DNA of 64,000 bases from Anaeromyces robustus (GCA_002104895.1 MCFG01000361.1:1-64000); one strand, 5' to 3'. Shown: positions 9,203-27,479, numbered from the stretch's first letter. Made by a program: numbers and translations. The notes: generated from the sequence alone by a model not told the origin.

Positions 9203-9235
9203 TTATCACGTGTGTATACATAACACACGTGATAA
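9203..9235. repeat. Perfect inverted repeat with CACGTG in both arms
   Basis: 13-bp arms (TTATCACGTGTGT and its complement) around a 7-nt loop. Each arm contains CACGTG, the E-box bound by bHLH factors. The block is markedly richer in G+C than its surroundings. A regulatory role is unproven; it lies about 570 bp upstream of the SNAP start. Confidence 0.8.
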
Positions 9236-9668
9236 ATTTCTTAGTAACATTAAATATATATCTTTTATGTTGAAATAATGATATTAATAATAATATTATA
9301 TATAATAATCAAAAATATTTATTTATATAATATATTTTATTTTTTTAGACCTTATTTCCTTTCTTTATTGTTAATAAATAAATAAATAAATAGTAATAAT
9401 TATTAACATTAGTTAATTAACAAATTAACAAGGTAATAGTATATATATTGTTATTAAAGTATAATTCATATTCTTATATGTAAATATTCACATATACATT
9501 ACATTTATTTTAACTATTTGATAAAATTTGTTATTATGATAAAATTATAATATGAAAACCAACTGTTTATTAAATAATAATATGTATATTAAATAAACAT
9601 CTTATTATCATTTATTATCATGAGTAAGTTAATAATTTCTAATTATTGTATACTTTTGTATTTAAAAT

Positions 9669-9731
<63 letters not shown>

Positions 9732-9807
9732 TATATATATATATATATAAACAATAAATAAATAGATATATAAATAAATAGATAAATAAATAAATAAATA
9801 AATAAAT

Positions 9808-10901
9808 ATGGATTCAAAAGAACAAACTGAAGAAAAGGCTTATGCTTGTTTAAGAGATGCAGAAAAAAAGAAAAATTATAAGGGTTGGTTTGGAAGGTAA
9901 TATAAATTATATATATACATTTGATATATGTTTATATTAAATTGTTTTTATTATTTTTATTATTCTTAATGGAAATATATTATTATAATTATAAAATAAA
10001 TTTATATTTTTGTATTTTTATTTATTTATTCATTTTTTAAGATAAAATACTTATATCTTATTTATTTAATAAAATATTATCATTTAATTATTTTTAATTA
10101 AATAATTATTAAATTTTTAGAAATAAATTAGATGAAGCTGCAGAACAATATCAAAATGCAGGAAATTATTTCAAATGTATCAAAAAATGGAAAGAAGCTG
10201 GTGATGCTTATTATCAAGCTGCAGGATGTTTAATTTTGATTCAAGAAAATGATGAAGCTACTACATCATATATCAATGCATCAAAATGTTATAAAAAATC
10301 AAGTCCAATAGAAGCTGTTAATTCATTAAAACAAGCAATTCAATTTTTGATAGAAAAAGGAAAATTAAATCAAGCTGCTAATCATCAAAAAACTATAGCT
10401 GAAATATATGAAACAGATTTAATGGATATGGAAAAAGCATTAGAAGCATATGAATGCGCAGCTGATTGGTATTCAACAGAAAATTTACCAGTTCTTTCAA
10501 ATCAATGTTCACTTAAAGTTGCACATCTTTGTGGTGAATTAGAACAATATGAAAAAGCTTACAGTCTATTTGAAAAAGTTGCAACTAATAGTATTGATAA
10601 TGAATTAGCTAAATGGTCGGTAAAAGAATATTTACTAAAAGCTGGTCTTTGTCACTTAGCTAATAAACCAAATGATAGCATTATGACTTTCTTAGATACT
10701 TTTGATGAAATTGATGGTACTTTTAGAGATACTCGTGAATACAAATTCTTAGAAAATTTATTGACCTTTACTGAAGAAAAAAGAGTTGATGACTTCGTTA
10801 AATGTATCAGTGAATATGATTCATTAACTAGACTTGATCCATGGAAAACAAAGATATTATTAAAAATAAAGAAAGATATGGAAGAAATTTCAATTCTTTA
10901 A
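9808..10901 (+). CDS. SEC17: Alpha-SNAP / Sec17, soluble NSF attachment protein
   Basis: Two exons, 9808-9896 and 10121-10901, join in phase (AG|A) to give 289 residues, the normal size for alpha-SNAP (about 290-295). The N-terminus carries the family's early helix with KKKNYKGWFG, followed by TPR-like helical pairs (LDEAAEQYQNAGNYFK, KWKEAGDAYYQAAGC, YINASKCYKK, AAADIYE-like AKTIAEIYE). The C-terminus LDPWKTKILLKIKKDMEE is the part that contacts and stimulates NSF. The protein binds SNARE complexes on membranes and recruits NSF ATPase to take them apart after fusion. The intron is GT-AG and about 224 nt. No oddities. Confidence 0.95.
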
Positions 10902-11969
10902 ATTATTTATATTCAAATCTTTTAAATTTTTATATATAATTAGATATAATATTTTATAAAATAAAATACAATTAATATAAAAACTAACACCGAAAAGCAT
11001 ATAAAAATAAAAGTTGAATAAAAATTAAAAAACGAAAAACGAACAAACAAATAAACGAAAAAAAAATAAATAAATAAAAAAATAAAAAATAAAAAAAAAA
11101 AAAAAAAAACTAACAATAATAAATAATAATAATTAATAATTAATAATAATAAATAAAAAAGAATAAAAAATAATAAATAATTATTATTAAATATAATAAT
11201 AATAATAATAATATAATATAATAAGATATATCAACAATAATAAATAAAAGTAAAAATAAAAATAATCCATTAATTGTTATTTATATATAATGTATAACAT
11301 TATATAAATAACTTTTCTAGATATGTTATATATAACTTTTTTATACATAAACTAATATTATTTTAATATTTTTGCGATATAAACTTATAATAAAATAATT
11401 TGTAAAAAAAAAAAATTAACTAATATTATTTTAATGATTTTGTGATATAAAGTTATAATAATTTGTAAAAAATAAGACAAATAATCATAATTTTTAATAT
11501 TATGATGATATTATATAAAATTTTCAAATTATTATTATTATTGTTTATATCATTTAATTATTAATGCTATGAATATGAATTTATATATAATAATATAATA
11601 ATATTTATTATTATTACTAATATTTATTTTTATATATACATATTTTATTTTCTTTTTATTTTATTGTTATTATTCTATTTTATATGAAATAATTACATTA
11701 ATATCGTTTTTTTTTTTTTTTTAAACAATATTTTAAAAAAAACTCATATTTAAATTATTAAATTTTTAATTTGTATCCATTTACATACATTAATTACATT
11801 CTTAATAATTAAAATAGTAGATTAATTTTATTTTTTTTATATCATAAAAAATATTATATACATTTTTGGTATATGAAATTTTACCACAATTAAAATTTAA
11901 ATAACTTTAAAATAAAAATTTCATTTTTTTTTTTTCTTTTTATATAATAGAATAGGCAATATAATAATA
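10902..11969. other. Intergenic, AT-rich
   Basis: About 1.07 kb between two genes on the same strand. It contains A-rich tracts (11040-11110) that probably lie in the 3' region of SEC17, scattered AAT repeats and T runs. No frame or structured element is seen. Confidence 0.6.
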
Positions 11970-14536
<2,567 letters not shown>

Positions 14537-14570
14537 ACTGACTTATAAATAATATATTATATCAAAGTTA

Positions 14571-14818
14571 TTTATGTGATTTAATGAATAATTATTTATT
14601 ATAAAAAAAAAAAATACTATTATTAAATAAAAAAATTTTTACTATAAACTGATATTAATTTATAATATTAATTTATAATATATTTTATCAAAATACTCTT
14701 ATTTATTTATTATTTATTTATGAGATTTAATGAATAATTATTTATTATGAAAAAAAAAGAATACTATTATTAAATAAAAAATTTATTTCATTATAAACTG
14801 ATATTAATTTATAATAAT
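14571..14818. repeat. Imperfect direct duplication in the convergent 3' spacer
   Basis: Two copies of about 100 bp (from about 14571 and 14717; shared words GATTTAATGAATAATTATTT and ACTGATATTAATTTATAAT) fill most of the 440-bp gap between two convergent genes. The gap contains no gene. Confidence 0.65.
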
Positions 14819-14978
14819 TAAGAAATTCTAAAAAAAAATATTTGAAAACTTAAATTTTGAAATAAAAAAATATAAATTACTTTCCCCCATATACTAAAAT
14901 TAATATTATTTAAATGATTTGATAAATTAATTTTTATCGACATGTAATAAATAAAAAGTAACAATAATTATTTCATTT

Positions 14979-15836
14979 TTATTTTTCATTTTCTTCTTCA
15001 TTTTCGTCTTCATCATCAAAATCGTCGAAATCGTCGAAATCATCGAAATCATCAAAATCGTCAAATTTGGGATTCTTTGGTTCAGGTATATTATTTTTAT
15101 CTAATTCACCTCTTTCAATTTTTCTTAGTACAGTTCTACGTTCTCTTTCTTTTAATCTATTAAGTTTATTTTCAAATTCTTGCTCTTCTTTTCTTATTTC
15201 TTCTTTTGATTTAGTATCACTATTGAAAAAAAAAAAAATATATATATATATATATATTAAACAATTAAATTATAAGAAATTTTTATTTTAAAAAGACATA
15301 TAACTTATATATTAATTTATACTTTATTGCTTCTTCAACTGGTTGAAGGCATTTTGCGCAAACATTTTTTTCTTCAGAACATTTTTTACATATTACATGA
15401 TAAGCCTCTCTTACAGCTTTTTGAGAGCACCAAACACTATTATTAATAAAATTTAAAATTATTTTATATCAATTATATATATTAATTATATAATAATAAA
15501 ATATTAATTATTATTAAATTAATTTTATTAATATTTAAATATATTTAAATAAATATAAATATAAATATAAATATAAATATAAATATAAATATAAATATAA
15601 ATATAAATATAAATATAAATATAAATATACCATTTTTTTGGAGCTGATATTGGTTTATATTTTCTAAAACGTTTTCTCCATTCTATTATTTCATGGCATT
15701 TTGGACATAAGTGTGTATTTGGTAGAGCAAGAATTTTTTTCGTAGTTTTAGAAGCTGGATTATGTTTATAAGCTACAGTATTTTGATGCTTTTGAGCACC
15801 CTTTTTTTTTCCTGAAGTTGAAACTTTTTGAGGCAT
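14979..15836 (-). CDS. C9orf85-like zinc protein (DUF2039 family)
   Basis: Three exons on the minus strand (15836-15631, 15436-15323, 15219-14979) join in phase to 186 residues. The N-terminus KGAQKHQNTVAYKHN, the block EWRKRFRKYKPISAPKKC and four CxxC pairs (about 44/47, 69/72, 85/88, 95/98) match human C9orf85 in order and spacing; I recalled that protein from memory and did not align it. The Cys pairs probably bind two zinc ions. The tail is charged and coiled, ending in repeated FDD units and an acidic stretch. The cellular role of the family is not known. Intron 1 contains about 80 bp of a TATAAA-type hexamer repeat. It ends tail-to-tail with the WW-domain gene. Confidence 0.88.
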
Positions 15837-16586
15837 TTCAAGTTTAAATTTTTTCTCTTTTTCTATTAATAATTATTATTATTAATATATATTTTTTTCT
15901 CTTATTAACAAAATTAATAAAATTAAAGTTTAATATAAATTTTTTTTAATATTTTAACCTATATCAAGCTTCCAAAACTATAAAAAATTTATTATTAATG
16001 AAAAATCAAGATTTACCAATCATATTATTAAATAATATAATAGCTTTATATTATTATATATATCAGATAATATATTAAATTTTGTTTTAATTATTAATAT
16101 ATGTTATAATATAAATAATCATATATAATTCAAGTTATTTTAATTAATAAATTTTACCATATTTATTTTTCTAAGAAAAAAAAATAATAAAAAAAATTAT
16201 TTTTTAAAATATTTATTAAAAACAAATAGTAAAAATAATAATAAAATTTATTTAACAAAAGATAAAGCAAAAATATATATTAAAATATTTAATTAATATA
16301 AAAAGTAAAATATTTAAGATAAAAAAATAAAAAAAATAAACCCTCTTTTTTTTTTTACTTTTCCATTTTTAAATATAATTATAATAACATAGTAGTAATA
16401 AAACTATTATATATTTATATCAATTAAATATATAAAATATTTTTATAATTATAAAAAATTAATATTTATATTATATTAATAAAAAACAAAAGTATAATTT
16501 TGTGATTTTCAACATATAAAAAATTTATTAATTAATATATAAAAATAAATAATAAATTAAAAAAAAAAAAAAAAAAAGAAAGAAAA
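15837..16586. other. Divergent promoter region, AT-rich
   Basis: 750 bp between two divergently transcribed genes (C9orf85-like and RING protein). T runs, A runs and an A-tract of about 18 immediately before the RING protein start. No specific site could be called. Confidence 0.55.
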
Positions 16587-17027
16587 ATGAGTGATAATAG
16601 TAGTAGAGAAGAAATTCAAAGACAAAACAAAAAAGCTATTAAAAATGTTTTAAAAACTGTCGCAGGAATTGGTTTAGCCACTGTTGCTACTGTTGGATTA
16701 ATCTCAAGTATTCAAAAAGATAAAATTATTGAAGAACAGCAACAGACTATTGATGAAAGAGATGAAGAAATTGATTACTTACAAAAGAGAAGAGAAATTG
16801 CTGAAGAAGGTAATGTCTACCAAGGAAAAGGAAAAGAATTAAAGAATGAAAATGGAGAAAATATTTGTTCTGTATGTCTTTTAGGAAAGGTTACAAAAGT
16901 TTTAATTCCATGTGGACATTATGCTGTTTGCTCTTCTTGTATTACAAAATTAAAAGCATACAATGATTCAAGATGCCCAATTTGTAGAAGAAAGTTTGAG
17001 AAAGCTGTTATGGTTTATGTCAACTAA
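16587..17027 (+). CDS. Small membrane-anchored RING-finger protein, probable E3 ubiquitin ligase
   Basis: Single exon, 146 residues. A hydrophobic segment rich in Ala/Gly/Val (about 21-43) is a likely membrane span. A charged coiled stretch follows (KIIEEQQQTIDERDEEIDYL), then a C-terminal C3HC4 RING (about 94-136) with all eight ligands present: CSVC, CGH, CSSC, CPIC. This compact RING-HC type at the extreme C-terminus resembles those of MUL1 and IAP-type ligases. Expected role: transfer of ubiquitin near a membrane, which membrane being unknown. It is one of only two intron-free cellular models in the window. Confidence 0.85.
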   Translation: MSDNSSREEIQRQNKKAIKNVLKTVAGIGLATVATVGLISSIQKDKIIEEQQQTIDERDEEIDYLQKRREIAEEGNVYQGKGKELKNENGENICSVCLLGKVTKVLIPCGHYAVCSSCITKLKAYNDSRCPICRRKFEKAVMVYVN

Positions 17028-17362
17028 TGTCAACTACCATAATAAAAAATAAATGAATAAATAAATAATAAAATAAATATTAATATATATATATTGTTAT
17101 TCGTAAATCAATTATAAAGCAAATAAGTATATATAAATGTATATATATGCAGATACATAGATATATAAATATATTTGTATTGACAATAATTATTAATGTT
17201 AAAAAAATAATTATATTAACGAATTTATCATAACTATTTTAATATTCTTATACATAATTACTTTATATCTATCCTTTATTGTATATAAAATTAAAATTAA
17301 GACAATAATAATTTAATATTTTAATGTTAAAAAAGTAACAATAATAACAACAACAACAAAAA

Positions 17363-17395
<33 letters not shown>

Positions 17396-17781
17396 ATAAA
17401 ATAAAATAAAAAATAAAATAAAAAAAAAAAATAAAAAAAAATAAAAAAAAAAAGATTATATATGAAAATATGAAATATATATATATATATATTTAAATTA
17501 ATAAATAAACGAACTGCTAAAATATAATTTATCATTTGTATTACAATTATTGATTTATTAATATTTTTGGTATTTCTGTAATAAAATTTTAATATTTTAA
17601 ATATTGATATAATTGTAAATATTTATTGTAATTTAATGGTTATATGGATATATTAAAATATATATACATATTTTAAAAAGTGTTAAGAAAAAAAGTTAAT
17701 ATATATTCTAAAAAGTAAAAAAAGATATATGATATAATTATTTTAGTTGATATAAAAATTATGTAAATATATATTATTTTT
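17028..17781. other. Intergenic, AT-rich
   Basis: 750 bp between convergent genes. It holds an A-rich block at 17355-17455 and AT dinucleotide runs. No gene is seen. Confidence 0.6.
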
Positions 17782-19900
17782 TTAATAATTAATATGACAT
17801 TTCTTTTTATATTCATCAATACTTGTATTTAAAATATTTTTATATAATTGTTTAAAATTACTTAATAAACATATTGTATTATATTTTGTTTTTTCTCTTG
17901 TTGCTAAATCAACGATTTCAATTGGTTTACAACCTGGAATAACAACATCTTTTTCATTCAGTAATACTCGTATGACAAAAGTAGTAGAATGTTTTCTAGT
18001 TTTATCAAACTCTTCTTCTTCCATTATTTCTTCTAAATTTTCTAAAATATTAGTAACGTTTTGATTATTAAACGGGTTATCAACATAAATTATATCATTT
18101 TTTGGTTCATAGCCAATAATATATTTTGTCTCTATTTCATAAAGTTCAAACCAAAAGTTAGCAGCAAAAGGTGATATATCTGTTGATCTAAATTTATAAT
18201 TATCTTTTGGAGGTGCATCTTTCATTGTTATACGTTTCTTGTCTTTGTATAAACCCTTTTTTTTTTTTTTTTAAAATATATATATATATATATATATAAA
18301 ATTTAATTGTTATACTCTTTATAATTTTATTTTATTGTATTGTATTTTTTATTATTTTTTTTTTTTTCAATTAATTTAATTAATGCTTTACTTACTAATA
18401 ATGTAATAAGTGGGAAAATTGTTTCAGCATGTGCAAATCTCAATACAATATTTGTATTATAATTATTTTTTTTCGGTACTGATAGTTTAATTTTATCTTT
18501 TAAAATTTCTTTATCAATATCATTAATAATTTCTTTAAATAACGGAGTAGCTAACCATTGATTAATTTCATTATAATAACCTTTAATATGATAATTCCTA
18601 TAATCTTCATAAAATCCATAATTTTCTAATGAAATTTTCTAAATGATATATATTTATAAAGAATTATTAATTATAAAAATATATTTATTTTATTAATTAT
18701 TGTTATTTGTCATAAATAATGTATTTTACTTACGTCTATTAGAGAACAAAATTTATTTCTTGTATTATTTAATGCAACCTCAAATATACATATACTCATT
18801 ATACTTTCACCTACAACATTGGGTACTTCTTTTAAATTTAATTTTTTTTTTATATTATTTATAACACTATGTATATATTTATTTTCAAGCTCTTTTATAT
18901 TATTATTAATTTCAGTTCTGTCATCACCATTAATTTCTTCATTAAATAATGGACAAGAAATATGTGGAGACAGAATAATATCTTTACTTCGATCTTTATA
19001 AATTTCTATATATTTTAATAATTCATCATTTTGAAAAAAACTAGAATCATCTTCGTAATTATCAATATCTTCTTCTAATAACATATTGATTTTCTTTTCA
19101 TTATATTCAACACTCCTTCTATCAATAGATAAAGATTCTTCTTCATTTTGTTCAATTATTTGAAATTCATTAAAATGCTTAGTAATTAGTTTTTTGGTTT
19201 CAGTAGCATTACTTTTATGGATTTCATCTATATGAATTTTAAATGTCGAAATAAATGCTGCCGCACTATCCACAACTCTTGTTACATTAGTTGAATAAAT
19301 ATGAATATTTGATAAATCTTCAATAGTTTGAGTTATATTACTATATCTATGTAATGCACGTTTTGCTAAATTCTGCATATCTTTTATCCCTTGTACATCT
19401 AATAATCCATATTCTGATTCATTATATGGATTTTCAAATAATGATAAAAATTCATATTTTTTTGGAAATGATTTCGAATTAGCATATAAAAAACTTTTTA
19501 AATATTCAATCTTTTCATTATAATTTTTTGTTCCTGTTGGGTATCTTGTTCCATGTCTACAAACCTAATAATTAATAAAATATATTTATATAAAAAGTTT
19601 CAGTATAAATTATTATCTTCATCTTTATAAAAAATATTTATTTGGTTATTTAAATTTTAAACATACCAATTGTACTTGTTTTAATTTGAATTTCGAATTA
19701 ATATTTAAATTTGCACCAGAAATTTCTGATTTTTGTGGATATCTACTTTTTGTTCCGAAATATCTGTCTACATTATCATCAATATAAAAAGTATATTCTA
19801 TCTTATTAATTGTTGAATATTTATATATTATATGAAAGAAAGATAAGATTAAGATTAAGGTTAAGATTATTAATAATTGTCTTTTTGTTCTTTTGAGCAT
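17782..19900 (-). CDS. Membrane-anchored histidine phosphatase, MINPP1-like
   Basis: Four exons (19900-19667, 19564-18734, 18638-18396, 18255-17782) join in phase 0 to 593 residues. An N-terminal hydrophobic helix (about 9-27, preceded by KRTKR) is a signal anchor or signal peptide. The catalytic motif RHGTRYPT follows at about 81-88. The second-half motif is HAE (in LRFAHAETIFPLITLLGLYKD), characteristic of multiple inositol polyphosphate phosphatases rather than the HD of classical phytases. The end (SPFAANFWFELYE) also fits the clade. Expected reaction: removal of phosphates from inositol polyphosphates such as phytate, in the secretory pathway or outside the cell. A charged insertion at about 210-270 (EEDIDNYEDDSSFF) is unusual. 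Confidence 0.88.
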
Positions 19901-23070
<3,170 letters not shown>

Positions 23071-23472
23071 TTGAACATATATAATATGGAATATATAAAA
23101 TAATATTAATATATTTTATATTAATATATATTTTTTTCAATGTTGTATAATTTTATATTTTATTTTTATTTCATTATATTTTGACGTATTATATTTTTTA
23201 TAATTTTATTTAAAATATTTTTGATTAAATACTGCTCGGGGAAAAAACATGAAATATAGAATAATATAATAATAATAAACAAAATTATTAATCAATATTA
23301 TAAAATTTTTAATTTTTATTAAAAAAATTTATAAATAATTAATCCAATAAAATTAAAATATTTACACTATTACATATTTTCTTTTTTTCTTTTTTTTAAT
23401 TCTTTTTTTTTATTATTTTTTTATTATTATTATTATTATTTTTATGATAATATCAAATCATTAAATAGAAAA
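23071..23472. other. Divergent promoter region
   Basis: 400 bp between the poly-Asn gene and LSM2, which point away from each other. AT-rich with TTA repeats near 23420; no specific site identified. Confidence 0.55.
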
Positions 23473-24119
23473 ATGGTACTTATTTTTATTAAATTATTAT
23501 ATTTAATATATATAATTATTATTAAAGAGAGTTATACTTCATTATTAAATTGTTAATTTATATATATTAAGATAATATCTTAGCATTATAATATTATATA
23601 TTAGAGTTATATAAATTATAAATATTATAATTTGGAATTATAATTTTTGTTACTGTTTTTAGCAATTAATATTTAATATTCAAACTGAGAAATATATTTC
23701 AAAATTTTCATAATTATTTATTATAAAAAATGAAAACAAAATCAAGAAAAAATTTCAATTTTTATTAATTCTTTTCTTTTTTTCTTTATTTAATTTCATG
23801 TAATTTATTTTAGCTTTTTTATTCTTTCTTTAATACACTAATTGGACATTCTGTAACAGTTGAATTAAAGAATGATCTAACAATCTCAGGTAAACTTGTT
23901 TCTGTAGATCAATTTTTGAATATAAAATTAAACGATATTAAAGTGTTAGATCAACAGAAATATCCACATATGGTATATTATTAAATTAATTATATAAATA
24001 TTTTTTTTATATATATATAAAATTAATTAAATTTTTAATTTTTATATAATTATAAATGTATAATTCATTTATTAATTATACCTATTATTGATATAATAAT
24101 ATGCTATTTATTAAATACT

Positions 24120-24163
<44 letters not shown>

Positions 24164-24287
24164 GGATTCAGTGAAAAGTTGTTTTATTCGTGGTTCAGTA
24201 GTTCGTTATGTTAGTTTATCCAAAGATTTAGTAGATACTGCTTTACTTCAAGATGCAACTAGAAGAGAAGCTCAGCAACCAAAATAA
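23473..24287 (+). CDS. LSM2: LSM2, U6 snRNA-associated Sm-like protein
   Basis: Three exons (23473-23475, 23814-23972, 24165-24287) give 94 residues, close to the 95 of human LSM2, and read LFYSFFNTLIG, VELKNDLTISGKL, VDQFLNIKLNDI, CFIRGSVVRYV. Both Sm motifs are present. LSM2 is part of the LSM2-8 ring on U6 snRNA in the nucleus and the LSM1-7 ring that drives mRNA decapping in the cytoplasm. The first coding exon is the ATG alone, since an intron starts right after it. Intron 2 ends in an AAT microsatellite whose final TAAG serves as the acceptor. Confidence 0.95.
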
Positions 24288-24633
24288 AATGGAAAAATAA
24301 TTATATATTTCGTTTTTAAATGTAAAAATGAAATTAAAAAAAAAAAAACTTAAATTATTAATATCATAAATTTTAAAACGTTTTCATACAATAAAACAAT
24401 AAACATAATTTAAACAAATTTTTATTTTTTTTTTTTATATAATTTTTAAAATAGCATTTTTTAAAAAAGAAAAAAAAAAAAAAATACATTTATTTTTATA
24501 TTCAAATAAGAATTTAAGTAAAACAAAATACAATTCAATAAATAAAATAATTATAATAATATATATTATGTAGTAATGAAAATTAAAACATATATGAAAG
24601 TTATTTTTAAGGGAAAAAAAAAAAGGTAAATTG
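24288..24633. other. Short convergent spacer
   Basis: 345 bp of A-rich DNA between LSM2 and the ZMYND12-like gene, which end toward each other. Nothing else seen. Confidence 0.6.
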
Positions 24634-26873
24634 TTATATGTTTAATTCTATTTCTCTTAAAAAGCTTTTAATTTGAATAATGTTTATATTTGAACTATTG
24701 TATTCTAATTGGTATCCTATAATTAATATAATATAATTATTAATTATTATTTTATTATTATATACCAAAAAAGTGAAAAAATAAAATAAAATCAAATCAA
24801 ATAAAATAAAATAAAATAAAATAAAATAAAAAATATAAAATAATATATTATAATGTAATATAATAATGTATAGTAAAACAATAATCATGAAGGAAAATAA
24901 TAAATGAAAAAATAAAAATTTAAAAATAGAATAAATTATATAGAATAATAAAAAAAAAATAAAATTTTAAAAATTCAAATTCAAATTCAAATTCAAATTT
25001 AGATTTAAATTTTTATTAGTATAAAACTTACTTTTTAATGCCTCTTCAAAATTAGATTTGGCTTCCATATAATTTTTTGTCATATAGTGAAGTTGGCCAA
25101 ATGCCATATATACTTGAGCTAATTCTATATTCTTTTCACTTTCTGATAGTAATTCCTTTCTAATTTCTAATATTCTTGTAAACATATTTTGAGCTTCAGC
25201 TTGCAAAGCTTCATCAAATACTTCATTGTTTTTTTTTTTAAAATATGAATTCCAAATATTTATAACATGTGAATAAGCGGATAAAGCATTGTTATATTTT
25301 TTTTGATAATAAAATATATTTCCTAATTGAAAATATCCTCCAGAGACTTGTTTATTAAATAATTAATTTTATTAATGTAATAATTTAATTGATATTTATA
25401 TAAAATTATTGAAGTAAAAAATATATTTGTATTTAAATTTAATTAATATATAAAAAATCGTTATTACTTAAGTAAAATGATAAAGAATGAAATATATAAT
25501 TATTAATAAAATTTATACATACCATAAATATGTTCAGGTCCATGTAACAAAGATGAATAATATATCTTTTAAATGTAGAAAAAAAAATTATTAATCCGGA
25601 TGTTAGAAAAAAAATATATATATATATAATAAAAAGGTAATTCTAATTATTAATGTTTATATATTTTATAATAACTATATACATCGTTGGAAAGTTCAAA
25701 TAATGCTTCATCATATTGTTTTTTAAATGTATATAAAATTCCAAGATTTCTATGAAGTTGATATCTAATTTTATAATCTTGTTTTTTTGATTTGAAAAGA
25801 GCATATTTAGCTAATAGAAGATAATCTTCTGCTTGTTTAAAATTCTTTAGACCTATATTAATTAATAATAATCGAAATTAGTTTAAAGATTTATTTATTT
25901 AATGATATAAAATTATTTTTCTATTTCTCTTATAATTTTAAATATTATTAACCTGTTGTTGCTTTTCCTAATAATAAATATGATGGAATAGATTCTATAC
26001 TTTTTTTCTTATAAACATCTTGTGAGTATCTTAAAGCTTGAAGTGCTGCAGGAATGGCTAATTCATACTAAATTCATATAAATTTAAAAATATACGTTAT
26101 ATAAATTTATTATTTTTTTTTTTTGTTTCTTAATAACATAGAATCAAATATGTCACGTAAAATATATACTAAATGTTTTCATTATTCATACATTTTCTTC
26201 AAACATATTTTTTTTGGCTTCAGTTGTAGCTAGATGAATAATTTCAAGCTATATATTAAAAAGAAAACAGGTTATAATTTAAATCACATGAATATTAATA
26301 CCTTATAATTTTATTAAATACTTTTTTAGCTCTAACTTCCTTTTGAAGTTTTATTCTTTGATCTTCTGAGCCAAGAAATTCACTGACTTCCCTTTATTAA
26401 ACAAAGTGTTAATAAGCAGGTTTTTTTAATTTCCATTTATTTATTATATTTTCATATGATATTAACATTTTATATTAATAAAATAAAAATTACTTTAATG
26501 GAACAAGAAAGCTACAAATTTTTTTATGAATCCCTTCATAATCAATTTTTTGATGTTTTTCTGAACTAATGATAAATAATATATATTACATTTACATATT
26601 GATTTAATAATTTAAAAATGAAAAACTTTATATATATTTTATAAATATTTTGATATATAATTTTTTTAATTACCAGTAATATGTTATTCTACAACCTAAG
26701 CATTGATAGTATGCTGTTTTCCCACATAATTCACATAATAATTTTACACCTTTTATATATTCATTTGTATTTGTATATAAATATAATTAATATGATGAAT
26801 ATAGAAATAAAAAAAATTTTTAAATAGTTACCTCTTGGATTAGCAAGAGGTATAATTTTTTTTGTTTGTATAT
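24634..26873 (-). CDS. ZMYND12-like MYND zinc finger/TPR protein (5' exon unresolved)
   Basis: Ten minus-strand exons join in phase: 26873-26832, 26749-26674, 26565-26494, 26391-26322, 26248-26192, 26067-25953, 25852-25683, 25565-25523, 25346-25032, 24716-24634 (347 residues). The N-terminal MYND finger (CELCG, CLGC, ITYYCSEKHQ, HKKIC) has all its ligands. TPR-like helices follow (LAIPAALQALRYS, AEDYLLLAKYALF, LHRNLGILYTFKKQYDEA, SGGYFQLGNIFYYQKKYNNA). The order matches human ZMYND12 (365 residues, recalled), a protein linked to the sperm axoneme. The visible 5' exon begins in phase 1 after an acceptor, so a short upstream exon with the ATG is missing from this model. Confidence 0.85.
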
Positions 26874-27479
26874 CTGAAATTTTGGTAAATTATAATATTA
26901 AAAAAATATATATAATGCTTATTATTATTTTTCTTGACTTTTTTTTTTATTATAAAAATATATTTGTATGATGCAATATATTTAATAAAAATATCTCTGT
27001 TAATTTTATATATTAAAAAAAAATGAAATTAAAAACAAAAAACAACTTTTAAATAAATAATATTAATATAATATTTAATATAATATGTTTAATATTTATA
27101 TAAATTTCAACAAAACAATTTTATTTTGTGTTTTAAATTATTAAAGTTTAGTGTAACTTTTTTCTTTATCATAGTTAATGAAATAGTTATGTACGAATTA
27201 AATTACGTTTTAATACGTTTGTATTTAATTTAATTCATTATAAAAATATCATTAAACTATAAAATATTTATACTTTATTAAAAAATTGTTAAAAATAGAT
27301 TTCATAAAAGAAAAAATAGAAGAATGAAAAAAAAAAAAAAAATAATAGAGATATAACAAAAATTAAAAAAATATACTATATTTAAGGTAAAATAATATAT
27401 ATAATTTTTTTTTTCGTTTTAATAAATTAATTACAATTATAAAATATATGTATTTATATAAATTTCAATAATCACTAGT
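26874..27479. other. Divergent promoter region, probably including a hidden 5' exon
   Basis: 600 bp between divergent genes. The missing first exon of the ZMYND12-like gene should lie here. Minus-strand ATGs exist at about 27171 and 27303, but neither offers a donor in the needed phase. Confidence 0.5.

Larger units (their letters stand above)
8454..9807. other. Intergenic region with a cluster of perfect hairpins
   Basis: 1.35 kb without a gene. It includes several long inverted repeats (9009-9046, 9047-9108, 9203-9235, and GAGTC-CATGA-GACTC at 8515-8529), then an AAT microsatellite (about 9672-9731), an AT run and an AATA run that continues to the start codon of the SNAP gene. Confidence 0.7.

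Noticed and set aside
24634-24888. Separate small minus-strand gene
   Set aside because: Its last 26 codons are the final exon of the ZMYND12-like gene, joined in phase from 25032; the upstream part is intron.
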